Positions 55,051 through 64,000 of a stretch of DNA of 64,000 nucleotides are shown here, piece by piece. The stretch covers positions 186,001-250,000 of the forward strand of contig PJCV01000005.1 in the NCBI GenBank assembly GCA_002837415.1, in the 5' to 3' direction. The DNA comes from Actinomycetales bacterium SN12 (GTDB lineage: Bacteria; Actinomycetota; Actinomycetes; Actinomycetales; Microbacteriaceae). The translations under genes and the position numbers were made by a program. The notes beneath the pieces were generated by a model, which was not told the DNA's origin, searched no databases, and was given only the letters and a program-made list of their open reading frames with translations. How positions within the stretch are numbered: the stretch's first letter is position 1; every line of letters starts with the position of its first letter.

Positions 55051-55503
55051 TCAGACCTGCACGGCCATCGGCGACTGTACGCCTGCCCCGCGTGCGCCGA
55101 CGACGGCCTTGCGCAGCGCGACGAACAGCAGAATCAGTGCGGCAGTGAGCAGGATGTGACCGAGGCCGGCGATGCCGGCGATCATCTTCGTCGACTGCTC
55201 GCCCAGCACCGTGAGGCTGCCGTGCCAGACCATCATCGCTGCGGTGAGGACGACCCCGGCGTTGTACAGCCAGAAGAACCAGGCGAACAGCTTCGGGCTG
55301 CGGGAGAGGGCGAACACCTTCTCGAGCACGAGCACGATCAGCAGCGCGATGAAGCCGAGCGTCAGCAGGTGCGTGTGCACGAGCCCGAGCTGCGTGAACG
55401 CGCCCTCGGGGAAGTCGTTCGCCTTGGTGAACTCGCGGTAGAACAGGCCGGATGCCACGCCCGCGAGCATGTAGGCGAAGGCGGCGTAGAACAGTTTCGT
55501 CAT
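55051..55503 (-). CDS. DUF2871 family membrane protein
   Basis: A 150-residue protein with four membrane segments. It has FYREFTKANDFPEGAFTQLGLVHTHLLTLGF near the start, which I recognise from DUF2871, with conserved His in VHTHLLTLG. The function of the family is not known; the paired His could bind a metal or heme. It lies between the response regulator and the MFS gene in the same direction, 17 and 28 bases from its neighbours. Confidence 0.82.
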   Translation of the reverse strand: MTKLFYAAFAYMLAGVASGLFYREFTKANDFPEGAFTQLGLVHTHLLTLGFIALLIVLVLEKVFALSRSPKLFAWFFWLYNAGVVLTAAMMVWHGSLTVLGEQSTKMIAGIAGLGHILLTAALILLFVALRKAVVGARGAGVQSPMAVQV

Positions 55504-55531
55504 GGACGGTCCTCTCGAAGGGGTGGGCGGG

Positions 55532-56149
55532 TCAGAGCAGACCCACCTGCTGGGCGACGTGGATGGCGCGGGAGCGGCTGTCGACGTCGAGTTTGGTGAA
55601 GATGTGGGCGATGTGGCTCTTGACGGTCGCCTCGGTGACGAAGAGCGTCTTGGCGATCTCGCGGTTGCCGGCGCCGGTCGCGAGCAGCCGCAGCACCTCG
55701 ACCTCGCGGTCGGTGAGCTTGGGCAGCGGGTTGCGCATGCCTTGCAGCACCCGCGCGGCGAGCTCGGGGGAGAGGATCGTCTCGCCCGCGTGCGCCCGCC
55801 GGATGCCGTCGATGATCGTTTCGGGGGCGACGTCCTTCAGCAGATAGCCGGCGGCCCCCGCCTCGATCGCCCCGAGGATCTCGGCATCGCGGTCGAAGGT
55901 CGTGAGAATCAGCACCGCGGGGGCGGGGTCGAGGCGGCGCAGCGCGGCGGTGGTGCGGATGCCGTCGATGCCGGCTCCCAGGCGCAGATCGCACAGCACC
56001 ACATCGGGGCGCAGATGACCGGCCAGGGCGATGGCCTCCTCACCCGTCGCCGCCTCGCCGACCACGCGGACGGTGTCGGTGTCGAGCACGCTGCGCAGGC
56101 CGCTGCGGACCACCGGGTGGTCGTCGACGAGCAGGACGGTGGTGGTCAC
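55532..56149 (-). CDS. NarL/LuxR-type response regulator
   Basis: A 205-residue regulator. The receiver has LLVDDHPVVRSGLRSVL, phospho-Asp in DVVLCDLRLG, and Lys in GYLLKDVAPETI. The output domain is a LuxR helix-turn-helix (LTDREVEVLRLLATGAGNREIAKTLFVTEATVKSHI). It overlaps the kinase gene by four bases. It should control its own block, which includes an MMPL and an MFS transporter. Confidence 0.94.
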   Translation of the reverse strand: MTTTVLLVDDHPVVRSGLRSVLDTDTVRVVGEAATGEEAIALAGHLRPDVVLCDLRLGAGIDGIRTTAALRRLDPAPAVLILTTFDRDAEILGAIEAGAAGYLLKDVAPETIIDGIRRAHAGETILSPELAARVLQGMRNPLPKLTDREVEVLRLLATGAGNREIAKTLFVTEATVKSHIAHIFTKLDVDSRSRAIHVAQQVGLL

Positions 56150-57624
56150 GGGGTCTCCTTCGTCTCGGGCGAGGCGGGCTGAGCGGCCGAATCGGGCTGT
56201 GCAGGCGATGCGGTTTGCGCAGCGGATGCCGGTCGAGCGGATGCCGGTGCGGCGGCCAGACCGGATGCCCGTGGCGTCTGCTCGGGATGGATCGGCACCG
56301 ACACCGAGATGGCGGTGCCCTCGCCCGGCGCGCTCTCGATGTCGAGGCCGCCGCCCAGCTCACGCAGCCGGGCGCGGATGAAGCGCAACCCGTAGCTCGA
56401 CGAGCCCGATTCGCGGTCGCGCTCCCAGGTCGAGACGTCGAATCCGACGCCGTCGTCGATCATGTCGAGCCGCACCGACCCCTCGTCGTCGATCAGGCTG
56501 ATCACGACCCGGGATGCCCCGGCGTGCAGCCGCACATTCGCCAGTGCCGACTGGGCGGTGCGCAGCAGCGCGACCTCTACGGCGGTCGGCAGCGTCGGCA
56601 GCGACTCGTCGACGTGCAGCTCTGTGCGCAGCCCCGCCTCCTGCTGGGTGCGATCCAGCATCCGCTTCAGCGCCTCCGCGAGCCCGTTGCCGTCGAGCTC
56701 AGCGGGGGCGAGCGCGGCGACGATGCGCCGGACGTCGCCCAGGCTGTCGCCGGCGAGATCCTCCAGCTGGGAGAGCGTGCGTGCGGCCTCGGCATCGGTG
56801 CTGCGCGCGGCTCCCGCGTGGGCGAGCAGCCGGATCGATGAGAGCCCCTGTGCGACGGTGTCGTGGATGTCACGCGAGATCCGGGTGCGCTCGGCGATCG
56901 CGCCGGCCTCGCGCTGGGCGAGAGCGAGCTCGTCCTGCAGGTCGGCCATCTCGTGCTGCGCGCGGGTGAGCGAGCTCAGCAGGCGCTCCCGCTCTGCGGC
57001 ATCGCGCAGCAGCTGCAGATAGCCGCGGGAGATGCCGAAGGCGAAGACGCCGCCGATGAGCGGCCCGAAGATGTTCGCGTAGCTGGTGCCGCCGTGGTGC
57101 ACGATCGGCCCGACCACGACGACCGCGAACACCACGCCCGAGAACACCAGACCCCAGCGCAGCGGCAGCAGGTGACCGGCGAGCAGCCACAGCAGGAAGG
57201 CCACCCACACGAACTCGGGCGACACGGCGACCGCGGCGATCCATACTGCGCCGAAGCCGACGAGCCACCAGATGGCGGCGCTCCGCGCCCGGGACCGTAG
57301 GGGCAGCAGTGCTCCGGCCGTGTGCCAGGCGAGGATCGCCACGCCGGCGATGATCGCCGCGGCGATCGGGGTGCCGGCGGCGACGGCGCGGATCGCGCCG
57401 ATCGCGGCGAGTCCTGCGGCGATGACGTGCTGACCGATCTCCATCGCGCGCACCGTGGGAGCGGCGGATGCGGGTCCCATCCGGCCGCCGTGCCCGCCCT
57501 CACGGCGGACCCGGCCTGGCATCCCGCCACCCGGCTCGTCACCGGGACGGCCGGCCCGACCTGGCATCCCGCCACCGCCACCAGGCTCGTCACCGGGCGA
57601 CAGCGGCATGCTCACGAGACTCAT
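56146..57624 (-). CDS. Sensor histidine kinase, HisKA_3 (NarL-partner) type
   Basis: A 492-residue kinase. The first 60 residues are a Gly/Pro/Arg-rich tail with repeated GDEPGGG-MPGR units. Five or six membrane segments follow, then the dimerisation domain with the phospho-His in ISRDIHDTVAQGLSSIRLL. The HATPase part has LDMIDDGVGFD and SSYGLRFIRARLRELGGGL. A Pro/Ala-rich tail ends the protein. Start ATG 57624 has AAGGAAG upstream and overlaps the MMPL gene by 35 bases; ATG 57606 is an alternative. It pairs with the NarL-type regulator. Confidence 0.92.
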   Translation of the reverse strand: MSLVSMPLSPGDEPGGGGGMPGRAGRPGDEPGGGMPGRVRREGGHGGRMGPASAAPTVRAMEIGQHVIAAGLAAIGAIRAVAAGTPIAAAIIAGVAILAWHTAGALLPLRSRARSAAIWWLVGFGAVWIAAVAVSPEFVWVAFLLWLLAGHLLPLRWGLVFSGVVFAVVVVGPIVHHGGTSYANIFGPLIGGVFAFGISRGYLQLLRDAAERERLLSSLTRAQHEMADLQDELALAQREAGAIAERTRISRDIHDTVAQGLSSIRLLAHAGAARSTDAEAARTLSQLEDLAGDSLGDVRRIVAALAPAELDGNGLAEALKRMLDRTQQEAGLRTELHVDESLPTLPTAVEVALLRTAQSALANVRLHAGASRVVISLIDDEGSVRLDMIDDGVGFDVSTWERDRESGSSSYGLRFIRARLRELGGGLDIESAPGEGTAISVSVPIHPEQTPRASGLAAAPASARPASAAQTASPAQPDSAAQPASPETKETP

Positions 57625-59704
57625 GGGTCGATTCTTCCTTCGAACCGCTGATGGGCGAAGAGCCCGGACGGCTCGGCCACCAGATGCGGTCGCCGACGAG
57701 GGCGAAGATCGCGGGCACGATCACCGTGCGCACGACGAGGGTGTCGACGATCACCCCGACCCCGACGATCAGTCCGAGCTGTCCGAGAGTGACCAGGGGC
57801 AGCACGCCGAGTGCGGCGAAGACGGCTGCCAGCACGATGCCGGCGCTGGTGATCACGCCGCCGGTGTGGGTGACCGCTTCGACGATGCCGGTGCGCGTGC
57901 CGTGCTTCGCGGCTTCGCCGCGTGCGCGGTGCACGAGGAAGATCGTGTAGTCGATACCCAATGCCACCAGGAACAGGAACGCCAGCAGCGGCACCTGCAG
58001 ATCGAGAGCGTGCTGGCCGAGCAGCACACGGCTCAGCCAGGCGCCGGCGCCGATCGCGGCGACCGCGCTGGCAAGATTCACCAGAAGCAGCAGCACGGGC
58101 GCCACGATCGACCGCAGCAGCACGAGCAGCACGAGGAAGCTGACGGCGAGCACGAGCGGCGCGATCAGCAGCAGGTCCCGCTGGTTGCCGTCGCGGGCAT
58201 CGAGGTCGGTGGCCACCGCGCCGCCCACCAGGGCATCCGCGTCGGGGACGGCGTGCACGGCGTCGCGCAGCTCGGCGATCTGATCGAGGCTCTGCGTGGT
58301 GCTGGGGGCGTACTCGCTGGTGACCATGAGCTTCGTCAGCGAGCCGTCGGCGGTCTCGCCGGCCGGATGCGCGCGCACCACGCCCTCCACATCGTCGATC
58401 GCGGTGAGCACGTCATCGGCGTGGTCGCTGTCGGCGACGATGAGGATCGGCTGCGCCTCACCGGCAGGGAAGTGCTGCGAGAGCACCTCGAGACCCGTCG
58501 CCGACTCGGACTGCACGCGGAACTTCTCGATCTGGTCGAGTCCGACCGAGGTGCCGATGAGGCCTGTGGCCATGACGGCCAGCAGCGCCACTCCGCCGAC
58601 CAGGCTCAGCGCGGGCCGGAGCACGACCCGGGTGGCGAGGGATCGCCAGGCGCGACCCTGCACGCGGGTCTGACCGGGGCGCGGCACGAACGGCCAGAAC
58701 ACGCCACGGCCGCACACCGCCAGCAGCGGCGGCAGCAGGAACAGCACGGCGGTCAGGGCGATCAGCAGGCCGATGGCGCTCGAGACGCCCAGGCCGTGCG
58801 TGCCGGGGATGACGGCGAGCACGAGGGTGAGCAGCGCGAGCACGACGGTGACGTTCGAGGCGAGGATGGCGGGCGCCGTGCGACGCCAGGCGATGCTGAG
58901 GGCACGCCGGTGGTTCTCGGTCTCGAGCAGCTCCTCGCGGTAGCGGGAGATGAGCAGCAGGGCGTAGTTCGTGCCGGCCCCGAACACCAGCACGCTGATG
59001 ATGCCGGCATCGAACTGCAGGTTCCAGGCCGCACCTGCGGCAGCCGTGATGCGACCGGCAAGACCGTCGGCCAGCGCGACGACGACCAGCGGGATCAGCC
59101 AGAGCACCGGCGAGCGGTAGGTGATGATCAGCAGCACCGCGACGATGAGGATCGTCACGAGCAGCAGCGTGAAGTCCGCGCCCTCGAACGCCGATGCGAC
59201 ATCGGCGCCGAACGCAGGCCCACCGGTGACCTGCGAGCTGAGGCCGTCGATCCCGTTGTCGGCGAGGTCTGTGCGGATGTCGCCGACCACCTCCGCCGTG
59301 ACGGTGTTCGTCTCGCCGACGGTGATCGGAGCGACGAGCAGCGCGGCCTTGCCGTCTTCGCTCACCAGGGGTCCGGTGGCATCGGCATCCGTCCGCTCGT
59401 CGAGCACGGGCAGCAGATCCTTGAGACCGGTGAGATCGGCATCGGTGAGGGCCGCGCCGTCGTCTCGCGTGGTGACCACGAGCACCGACTGCCGATCCGC
59501 GTTCGGGAACTCGTCGAGCAGCGCGCTCGTGCGCGCTGACTCGGAGTCGGTGGGCGCTCCGGCGTTGCCCTCGGGCGCCTTCGCTGAACCGAACGCGCCG
59601 AACAGCAGCACCATCACGAGCAGGACGAGACCCAGCGAGACCCAGGCGCCTCGGCGCGAGGTCAGCCGGTCGGAGAGGGAGGGACGAACCGCAGAATCTG
59701 GCAT
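57590..59704 (-). CDS. MMPL/RND-family transporter
   Basis: About 704 residues with the two-fold MMPL plan: one helix, a large outer loop, five or six helices, then the same again. Markers are WVSLGLVLLVMVLL at the start, GAGTNYALLLISRYREEL (first half) and FLFLVALGIDYTIFLVHRARGE (second half), plus VGVIVDTLVVRTVIVPAIFALVGD. Family members export lipids or hydrophobic compounds. ATG 59704 is used, with GGAG upstream; the frame stays open into the divergent tsaB side but homology begins here. It is the first gene of the leftward block inserted between tsaE and tsaB. Confidence 0.93.
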   Translation of the reverse strand: MPDSAVRPSLSDRLTSRRGAWVSLGLVLLVMVLLFGAFGSAKAPEGNAGAPTDSESARTSALLDEFPNADRQSVLVVTTRDDGAALTDADLTGLKDLLPVLDERTDADATGPLVSEDGKAALLVAPITVGETNTVTAEVVGDIRTDLADNGIDGLSSQVTGGPAFGADVASAFEGADFTLLLVTILIVAVLLIITYRSPVLWLIPLVVVALADGLAGRITAAAGAAWNLQFDAGIISVLVFGAGTNYALLLISRYREELLETENHRRALSIAWRRTAPAILASNVTVVLALLTLVLAVIPGTHGLGVSSAIGLLIALTAVLFLLPPLLAVCGRGVFWPFVPRPGQTRVQGRAWRSLATRVVLRPALSLVGGVALLAVMATGLIGTSVGLDQIEKFRVQSESATGLEVLSQHFPAGEAQPILIVADSDHADDVLTAIDDVEGVVRAHPAGETADGSLTKLMVTSEYAPSTTQSLDQIAELRDAVHAVPDADALVGGAVATDLDARDGNQRDLLLIAPLVLAVSFLVLLVLLRSIVAPVLLLLVNLASAVAAIGAGAWLSRVLLGQHALDLQVPLLAFLFLVALGIDYTIFLVHRARGEAAKHGTRTGIVEAVTHTGGVITSAGIVLAAVFAALGVLPLVTLGQLGLIVGVGVIVDTLVVRTVIVPAIFALVGDRIWWPSRPGSSPISGSKEESTHESREHAAVAR

Positions 59705-59889
59705 GACATCCACTCCACCAGCGCGCGGTCCGCGGCACATCGCGAGCAAGGGTGAAGTGCGTCTCAGCCGAAAGGATGAGACCCGCCGGGACCCGTCGGC
59801 CGACCGGGGCGGACGAAGCGGGACGGATGCCGCCGAGCCGGCCACCCGAGGCGCGGAGCGCGCCAACAGCGCCGCCGCATGGCGCCGAC

Positions 59890-59895
59890 TAATCT
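59890..59895 (+). promoter_or_regulatory. -10 element of a leaderless tsaB promoter
   Basis: TAATCT is followed by exactly six bases and the GTG start of tsaB (59902). This suggests the tsaB-rimI-tsaD operon has its own promoter after separation from tsaE. Confidence 0.55.
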
Positions 59896-59901
59896 GAGAG
59901 G

Positions 59902-60489
59902 GTGATCCTCGCCGTCGACACCTCGCTCGGAACGACCGTCGCCGTCGTCGACGCCGACGGGCGCACCGTCGCCGAGGCGAGCACCCCCGATCCGCTCGGT
60001 CATGCCGAGGTGATCGGCGATCTGCTCGCGCAGGTGGCACGCCCCGGGATCACGCATGTCGTCGCCGGCATGGGGCCAGGACCGTTCACCGGGCTCCGCA
60101 TCGGGATCGCTGCGGCCCGCGCTTTCGCGCTCGGCCGCGGCATCCCGCTCATCCCGATCCCCAGCCACTTCGCCATCGCTCTCGATGCGAGTGCCGAAGG
60201 GCCGTTCGCGGTCGTCACCGACGCCCGCCGTCGCGAGATCGCGGTGAGCGTCTTCGACGGGGTGGATGCCGACGGCATCCCGAACCTGATCCGACCGACC
60301 CGTCTCGAGAAGCGCGGCGCCGAGCTCGACGAGCAGACGCACGAGACGACCGAGCTGTCGGCCGCGGCGCTCGCACGAGTGGGGGCTGCAGCCATCGCCG
60401 CCGGGCGCGTTCTGGCTGACGCCGAGCCGCTCTATCTCCGCTCGCCCGACGTGGTGCAGCCGGGTGCCCCGAAGCGGGTGAGCGCATGA
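59902..60489 (+). CDS. tsaB: tRNA threonylcarbamoyladenosine biosynthesis protein TsaB
   Basis: A 195-residue ASKHA-fold protein. It begins [19 protein letters not shown], and [23 protein letters not shown] is the most conserved block. TsaB is the inactive partner that binds TsaD and TsaE for t6A37 synthesis. It overlaps rimI by four bases. GTG 59902 follows TAATCT by six bases, so it is probably leaderless. Confidence 0.94.
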   Translation: MILAVDTSLGTTVAVVDADGRTVAEASTPDPLGHAEVIGDLLAQVARPGITHVVAGMGPGPFTGLRIGIAAARAFALGRGIPLIPIPSHFAIALDASAEGPFAVVTDARRREIAVSVFDGVDADGIPNLIRPTRLEKRGAELDEQTHETTELSAAALARVGAAAIAAGRVLADAEPLYLRSPDVVQPGAPKRVSA

Positions 60490-61106
60490 CGCTGCGCACA
60501 GCGACCCTCGACGACCTCGCCGCGATCATGGATCTCGAGCGGCCCGGCTTCCCCACCGACGCGTGGAGCGAGCAGACGATGGGCACCGAGATCTGCAGCC
60601 TGCACAACGTCTACCTCGTCGACGTCGAGGGCGAGCGCGTCGTCGGCTACGGCGGGGTGCGCGCCCTGCAGGGGTCGGCCGATTCCGACATCCAGACCAT
60701 CGCGCTCGACCCCTCGGTTCGCGGCCAGGGGAGGGGGCGGGCGCTGCTGCGCGCACTGATCGCGGCGGCCGTCGAGCGCGGCGCGCGCGAGCTGTTCCTC
60801 GATGTGCGCGACGACAACGCCGTCGCGCGGGCGCTGTACCTCTCGGAGGGCTTCGTCGAGCTGGGTCGGCGGCCGGGGTACTACCAGCCGGGCGACGTGG
60901 ATGCGGTGGTGATGCGCCTCGACCTGCGGTCGTGGGCGGATGCCGCCTCACCGGAAACGCAGGAGAACGCGCGAAACGCAGGAGCGGATGCGGCAACTGC
61001 TCCTGCGATTCGGGAGAAGTCCGGCATTGCGGGTGCCACGGATGCTCCGGATGCCGCGAACACGGATGCCGTGGACGCGGATGCCGCGAAGGAGGCGAGC
61101 GCATGA
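60486..61106 (+). CDS. rimI: Ribosomal-protein-alanine N-acetyltransferase with extended tail
   Basis: A GNAT-fold protein of 206 residues. Residues about 1-150 hold the acetyl-CoA motif [22 protein letters not shown] and [20 protein letters not shown], typical of RimI, which acetylates the N terminus of ribosomal protein S18. The last 55 residues are Ala/Asp-rich and low in complexity, largely from repeated GGATGCC words, and are probably disordered. It overlaps tsaB and tsaD by four bases each. Confidence 0.92.
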   Translation: MTLRTATLDDLAAIMDLERPGFPTDAWSEQTMGTEICSLHNVYLVDVEGERVVGYGGVRALQGSADSDIQTIALDPSVRGQGRGRALLRALIAAAVERGARELFLDVRDDNAVARALYLSEGFVELGRRPGYYQPGDVDAVVMRLDLRSWADAASPETQENARNAGADAATAPAIREKSGIAGATDAPDAANTDAVDADAAKEASA

Positions 61107-62170
61107 CCGGCCCTCTGGTGCTCGGGATCGAGACGAGCTGCGACGAGACGGGTATCGGCATCGTGCGCGGGCGGCAGCTGCTGTCGAACACGATCGCGTC
61201 GAGCATGGACGAGCACGCCCGGTACGGCGGCGTCGTGCCCGAGGTCGCCGCCCGCGCGCACCTCGAGGCGCTGCAGCCGTCGATCGAGCGGGCTCTGACC
61301 GAAGCAGGCGTGACGCTCGACGAGCTCGACGCGATCGCCGTGACCAGCGGCCCCGGCCTCGCCGGCGCACTCATGGTCGGCGTCGGGGCAGCGAAGGGCC
61401 TCGCCGTCTCGCTGGGCAAGCCCCTGTACGCCGTGAACCACCTCGTGGGGCACATCGCCGCCGACATCCTCACCTCCGACGACCGCGCGACCGCGCCGCT
61501 GGAGTATCCGACGATCGCCCTGCTCGTCTCGGGCGGGCACACCTCGCTGCTGCACGTGCGCGACCTCACGACCGACGTCGAGCTGCTCGGCGAGACCGTC
61601 GACGACGCGGCAGGCGAGGCCTTCGACAAGGTCGCCCGGCTGCTCGGCCTGCCGTACCCCGGTGGACCGCAGATCGATCGGGTCGCGGCCGACGGCGACC
61701 CGAAGGCGATCCGCTTCCCGCGCGGGCTGTCGAAGGCATCCGACATGGCGAAGCACCGCTACGACTTCTCGTTCTCGGGCCTGAAGACGGCTGTCGCGCG
61801 CTGGGTCGAGCGGGCGCAATCAAACGGCGAGGACGTACCGGTGGCGGACGTCGCCGCGAGCTTCCGTGAGGCGGTCATCGACGTGCTCGTCACCAAGGCG
61901 CTCGCCGCCTGCGCAGACCGCGGCGTGCCGCGTCTGCTGCTCGGCGGGGGCGTGATCGCCAACCGGCGGCTGCGTGAAGTGGCCCTCGAGCGGGCGGCGG
62001 CCGCGGGCGTGGCCGTGCGCATCCCGCCGCTGTCGCTGTGCACCGACAACGGGGCCATGATCGCGGGTCTCGCCGCCGAGCTCATCGCGAGCGGCCGCGG
62101 GCCGTCGACCCTCGCCTTCGGCGCCGACTCGACGCTGCCGGTGACCGAGATCCAGGTGAGCCCGGCATGA
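61103..62170 (+). CDS. tsaD: tRNA threonylcarbamoyladenosine transferase TsaD
   Basis: About 355 residues, catalytic subunit for t6A37. Motifs: [35 protein letters not shown], the metal-binding HLVGHIAAD (HxxxH), [38 protein letters not shown]-type region, [10 protein letters not shown], and [13 protein letters not shown] 61103 overlaps the rimI stop. The open frame extends upstream inside rimI but is not coding there. Confidence 0.96.
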   Translation: MTGPLVLGIETSCDETGIGIVRGRQLLSNTIASSMDEHARYGGVVPEVAARAHLEALQPSIERALTEAGVTLDELDAIAVTSGPGLAGALMVGVGAAKGLAVSLGKPLYAVNHLVGHIAADILTSDDRATAPLEYPTIALLVSGGHTSLLHVRDLTTDVELLGETVDDAAGEAFDKVARLLGLPYPGGPQIDRVAADGDPKAIRFPRGLSKASDMAKHRYDFSFSGLKTAVARWVERAQSNGEDVPVADVAASFREAVIDVLVTKALAACADRGVPRLLLGGGVIANRRLREVALERAAAAGVAVRIPPLSLCTDNGAMIAGLAAELIASGRGPSTLAFGADSTLPVTEIQVSPA

Positions 62171-62607
62171 GCGACCCGCGCATCGAGCAGCCCACCCCCG
62201 AGGTCGAGAAGCCCAGCGGCGATGCCGCGGTGCCCGGTGCATCGAAGGGATACGGCAAGCTGCCGACGGCGCCGGTGCCCGTCGAGCGCACCGCGGCCGC
62301 GCATCCGGATGCCGACGCGGCGGCGACTCCGGAGTGGGAGCCGTCGACGGGGACGACACCCGTCGACGACGCGCGTCTCGCGCCCTGGGCGCTGGTGGCG
62401 GCGATCGTCGCCCTCGCGACCTCGATGTTCGTGGGCTGGGGCATCCCCGTCGCGGTCATCGCGGTGATCGCCGCGATCATGTCGCTGCGGCGTCCGATCG
62501 AGAACAGGTCGGTGGCGATCTGGGCGCTGGTGCTCGGATTGTGTGCCACGCTGTTCAGCGCGGGATGGCTGCTGTGGGCCGCCATGCAGTTCGAGAATCT
62601 GGGGTGA
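62167..62607 (+). CDS. Small membrane protein, DUF4190-like
   Basis: About 146 residues. A disordered Pro/Glu/Ala-rich N-terminal half (to about 70) is followed by three hydrophobic segments ([53 protein letters not shown]). The arrangement resembles DUF4190 proteins. No function can be given. It overlaps the tsaD stop by ATGA, so it is co-translated with the t6A operon. Confidence 0.72.
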   Translation: MSDPRIEQPTPEVEKPSGDAAVPGASKGYGKLPTAPVPVERTAAAHPDADAAATPEWEPSTGTTPVDDARLAPWALVAAIVALATSMFVGWGIPVAVIAVIAAIMSLRRPIENRSVAIWALVLGLCATLFSAGWLLWAAMQFENLG

Positions 62608-62610
62608 TGG

Positions 62611-63672
62611 ATGCTGAACCAGGCGGAGAGCTCACGACGACGTGAGCTGCAGCGCCGGGCGTTCGCCGCTGGCGGGGGAGCGAGTGAGGCCGAGCTCGCC
62701 GAGCTGCGAGAGCTGGATGCCCGTGCCGGCGCCGATGCGGTGATCGCGCCGGCTCCTGCTGCCATGGATGCGGGCCGGGCTCCGTTGATGGAGCCGCCAG
62801 CGGACCCGTCAGCGGAGCAGCCGGCCAAGCTGTGGCGCGACGCGGCCGCTGTTCCTGTCTCGGAGCCGGCAGCGGCGAGCCCGACCGACGAGCACGAGTC
62901 CTCCGGGTCCGCCCACGATGCGGCGCCGAGGCGCCGGCGACCGGGAATGCCGGCGCTCATCCTCTCGACGCTGATCGCCCTTCTGCTTGGCTTCGGCGGT
63001 GGCTGGATGCTGCTGAGCCGCGACGATGCGCCGGCGATGACGTCGGAGCAGGCAAAGGCCATGGCCGAGATCGAGAAGACCGCGCGCTTCGACGCCGGCT
63101 CGGTGACGTACCTCGGCGAACAGTACGACGCCGCGGTATGGCGCGCGACCGCGAAGGACGGTGAGGAGATCTGCCTGGCCATCCACGTCATCGACCGCAG
63201 CGACCACCTGTGCATGCCGCCGCCGGATGAGGACACGCCGTTCGCGCAACCCGTGGGCGTCTCCTTGAACCGGCAGGACGGCGATGCGTACTGGTCGTAC
63301 TGGGCGACCCTCGTGACCGACATCGCCGGGCGCGAGGCGCTGATCGTCCAGCGGCACGACATGTCTGCGGGCTTCGACTGGGAGGCGCAGTACACAGAGG
63401 AGGAGCGGCGATACATCGGCATGCTCGAAGCCGAGGGCGTGGTCCCGACCTCTCTGCAGATCATCGGCTACGACGGTGACGTGCCGATCTTCATCTCGCA
63501 GGACGTGCGCACGTGCATCCACGTCGTCGATCCCGCGACCGAGGCCGTCGTGCAGTCCTGCGATCCGACGGACGACGGCCTCTACATCCTCCAGGTGCAG
63601 GACGCGACGTACGAGGTGCGCGAGACGAGCATGCGCGGGCCGATTCTGACGATCGTGCGAAACGACGGCTGA
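62611..63672 (+). CDS. Membrane-anchored protein of unknown function
   Basis: A 353-residue protein. The N-terminal 110 residues are charged and Ala/Pro-rich; a single membrane helix (PALILSTLIALLLGFGGGWML) follows; the rest (about 135-353) is extracytoplasmic. The outer domain has paired Cys candidates (EEICLAIHVIDRSDHLC and RTCIHVVDPATEAVVQSC) that could form disulphides. I do not recognise the family. It starts three bases after the preceding membrane-protein gene and is probably cotranscribed with it. Confidence 0.7.
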   Translation: MLNQAESSRRRELQRRAFAAGGGASEAELAELRELDARAGADAVIAPAPAAMDAGRAPLMEPPADPSAEQPAKLWRDAAAVPVSEPAAASPTDEHESSGSAHDAAPRRRRPGMPALILSTLIALLLGFGGGWMLLSRDDAPAMTSEQAKAMAEIEKTARFDAGSVTYLGEQYDAAVWRATAKDGEEICLAIHVIDRSDHLCMPPPDEDTPFAQPVGVSLNRQDGDAYWSYWATLVTDIAGREALIVQRHDMSAGFDWEAQYTEEERRYIGMLEAEGVVPTSLQIIGYDGDVPIFISQDVRTCIHVVDPATEAVVQSCDPTDDGLYILQVQDATYEVRETSMRGPILTIVRNDG

Positions 63673-63693
63673 CCGCTTGCGCGATGCCGGTGG

Positions 63694-63720
63694 CGCCGGA
63701 CCGATCAGACCCGGTCGGCG
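63694..63720. terminator. Possible bidirectional terminator
   Basis: CGCCGGACCG (63694-63703) pairs with CGGTCGGCG (63712-63720) with one bulged base. It lies between convergent genes and holds the stop codon of the leftward one in the loop. No U-tract. Confidence 0.4.
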
Positions 63721-64000
63721 AGGATCGCCACCCTGCCCGACGCCGTCCGGGTGAGGATCAGTGTCGCCGTCTTCGATCCCTTCAGGCTCAGCTTCTTGCG
63801 GAACACGGCGGGATCGATGTCCATGCCGCGCTTCTTGATCTCGAGGCGTCCGATGTCGTGCGCGCGCAGCGCCTGGCTGATCGTCTTCACATGCGCGGGC
63901 ATGGTCTCGCGCACCCGGAACGACTGCACGAACGGCGAGGTGAGCGCCGCGTCGCCGGTGAGGTAGGCGATCTGCTCGTCGACCATCCCCGCATCGAGCA
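63705..64000 (-). CDS. THUMP-like domain methyltransferase, C-terminal part (runs off the window)
   Basis: The frame is open from the right edge of the window to the stop at 63705-63707; only the last 98 or so residues are visible. ALRAHDIGRLEIKKRGMDIDPAVFRKKLSLKG is typical of the THUMP-like C-terminal domain found behind class I SAM-dependent methyltransferase domains in actinobacteria. The catalytic domain would lie to the right of the window. The ATG at 63986 is internal, since the frame continues upstream. Confidence 0.8.
   Translation of the reverse strand, partial: LDAGMVDEQIAYLTGDAALTSPFVQSFRVRETMPAHVKTISQALRAHDIGRLEIKKRGMDIDPAVFRKKLSLKGSKTATLILTRTASGRVAILADRV

Overview
The window is high-GC actinobacterial chromosome, most like a member of the Microbacteriaceae (Microbacterium-type). 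The reasons are the gene complement and order (coaA, glmS, acpS, alr, tsaE, tsaB, rimI, tsaD), GTG/TTG starts, many leaderless promoters, LAxTG (class E sortase) surface proteins, and the recurring word GGATGC/GCATCC. This assignment is inferred from gene content; no marker gene such as 16S rRNA is present, and I saw no tRNA, rRNA or CRISPR.

Region 1 (about 0.4-23.2 kb) is an exopolysaccharide/capsule locus. It holds a secreted GH26-like hydrolase, two different polyprenyl-phosphate sugar-1-phosphate transferases (2066-3598 and 17626-19131), a TagD-like cytidylyltransferase, GalE, UDP-glucose dehydrogenase, a Wzy-like polymerase, a Wzx-like flippase, two family 2 glycosyltransferases, a BY-type tyrosine kinase with Wzz domain and an LMW tyrosine phosphatase. 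It also has an unusual decoration cassette: two ATP-grasp proteins flanking a QueC-like PP-loop protein. The 10.4-19.1 kb core looks less GC-rich than its surroundings and is probably acquired.

Region 2 (23.4-26.7 kb) is a three-gene signalling operon: membrane histidine kinase, membrane protein with a degenerate GGDEF-like end, and a stand-alone receiver. Region 3 (26.8-62.2 kb) is the chain coaA / glmS / acpS-alr-tsaE / tsaB-rimI-tsaD, split by three accessory islands. The first is a giant LAxTG surface protein plus an MFS/LuxR pair. The second is a GlcNAc/chitooligosaccharide module (two GH20 enzymes, one fused to a dead amidohydrolase; a ROK regulator; an Opp-type ABC importer). The third is an inverted MMPL/two-component/MFS block. 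Palindromic repeats (two tandem arrays and three nested hairpins) sit in or at the edges of these islands. The window ends with two membrane proteins and the 3' end of a THUMP-like methyltransferase.

The most interesting structure is a set of closely packed hairpins with unrelated stems but a shared GGGG-containing loop. They occur only in the leaders of three genes: the first initiating transferase (3604-3769), the TagD-like gene (4278-4342) and the receiver gene (23869-23919). In two of them the loop is also the only Shine-Dalgarno candidate. Constant loop with varying stem suggests an RNA element, possibly read by a CsrA-like protein or by G-quadruplex formation, linking polysaccharide initiation and signalling. 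The second candidate system is the QueC-like/ATP-grasp cassette, which may amidate or aminoacylate uronic acids of the polymer.
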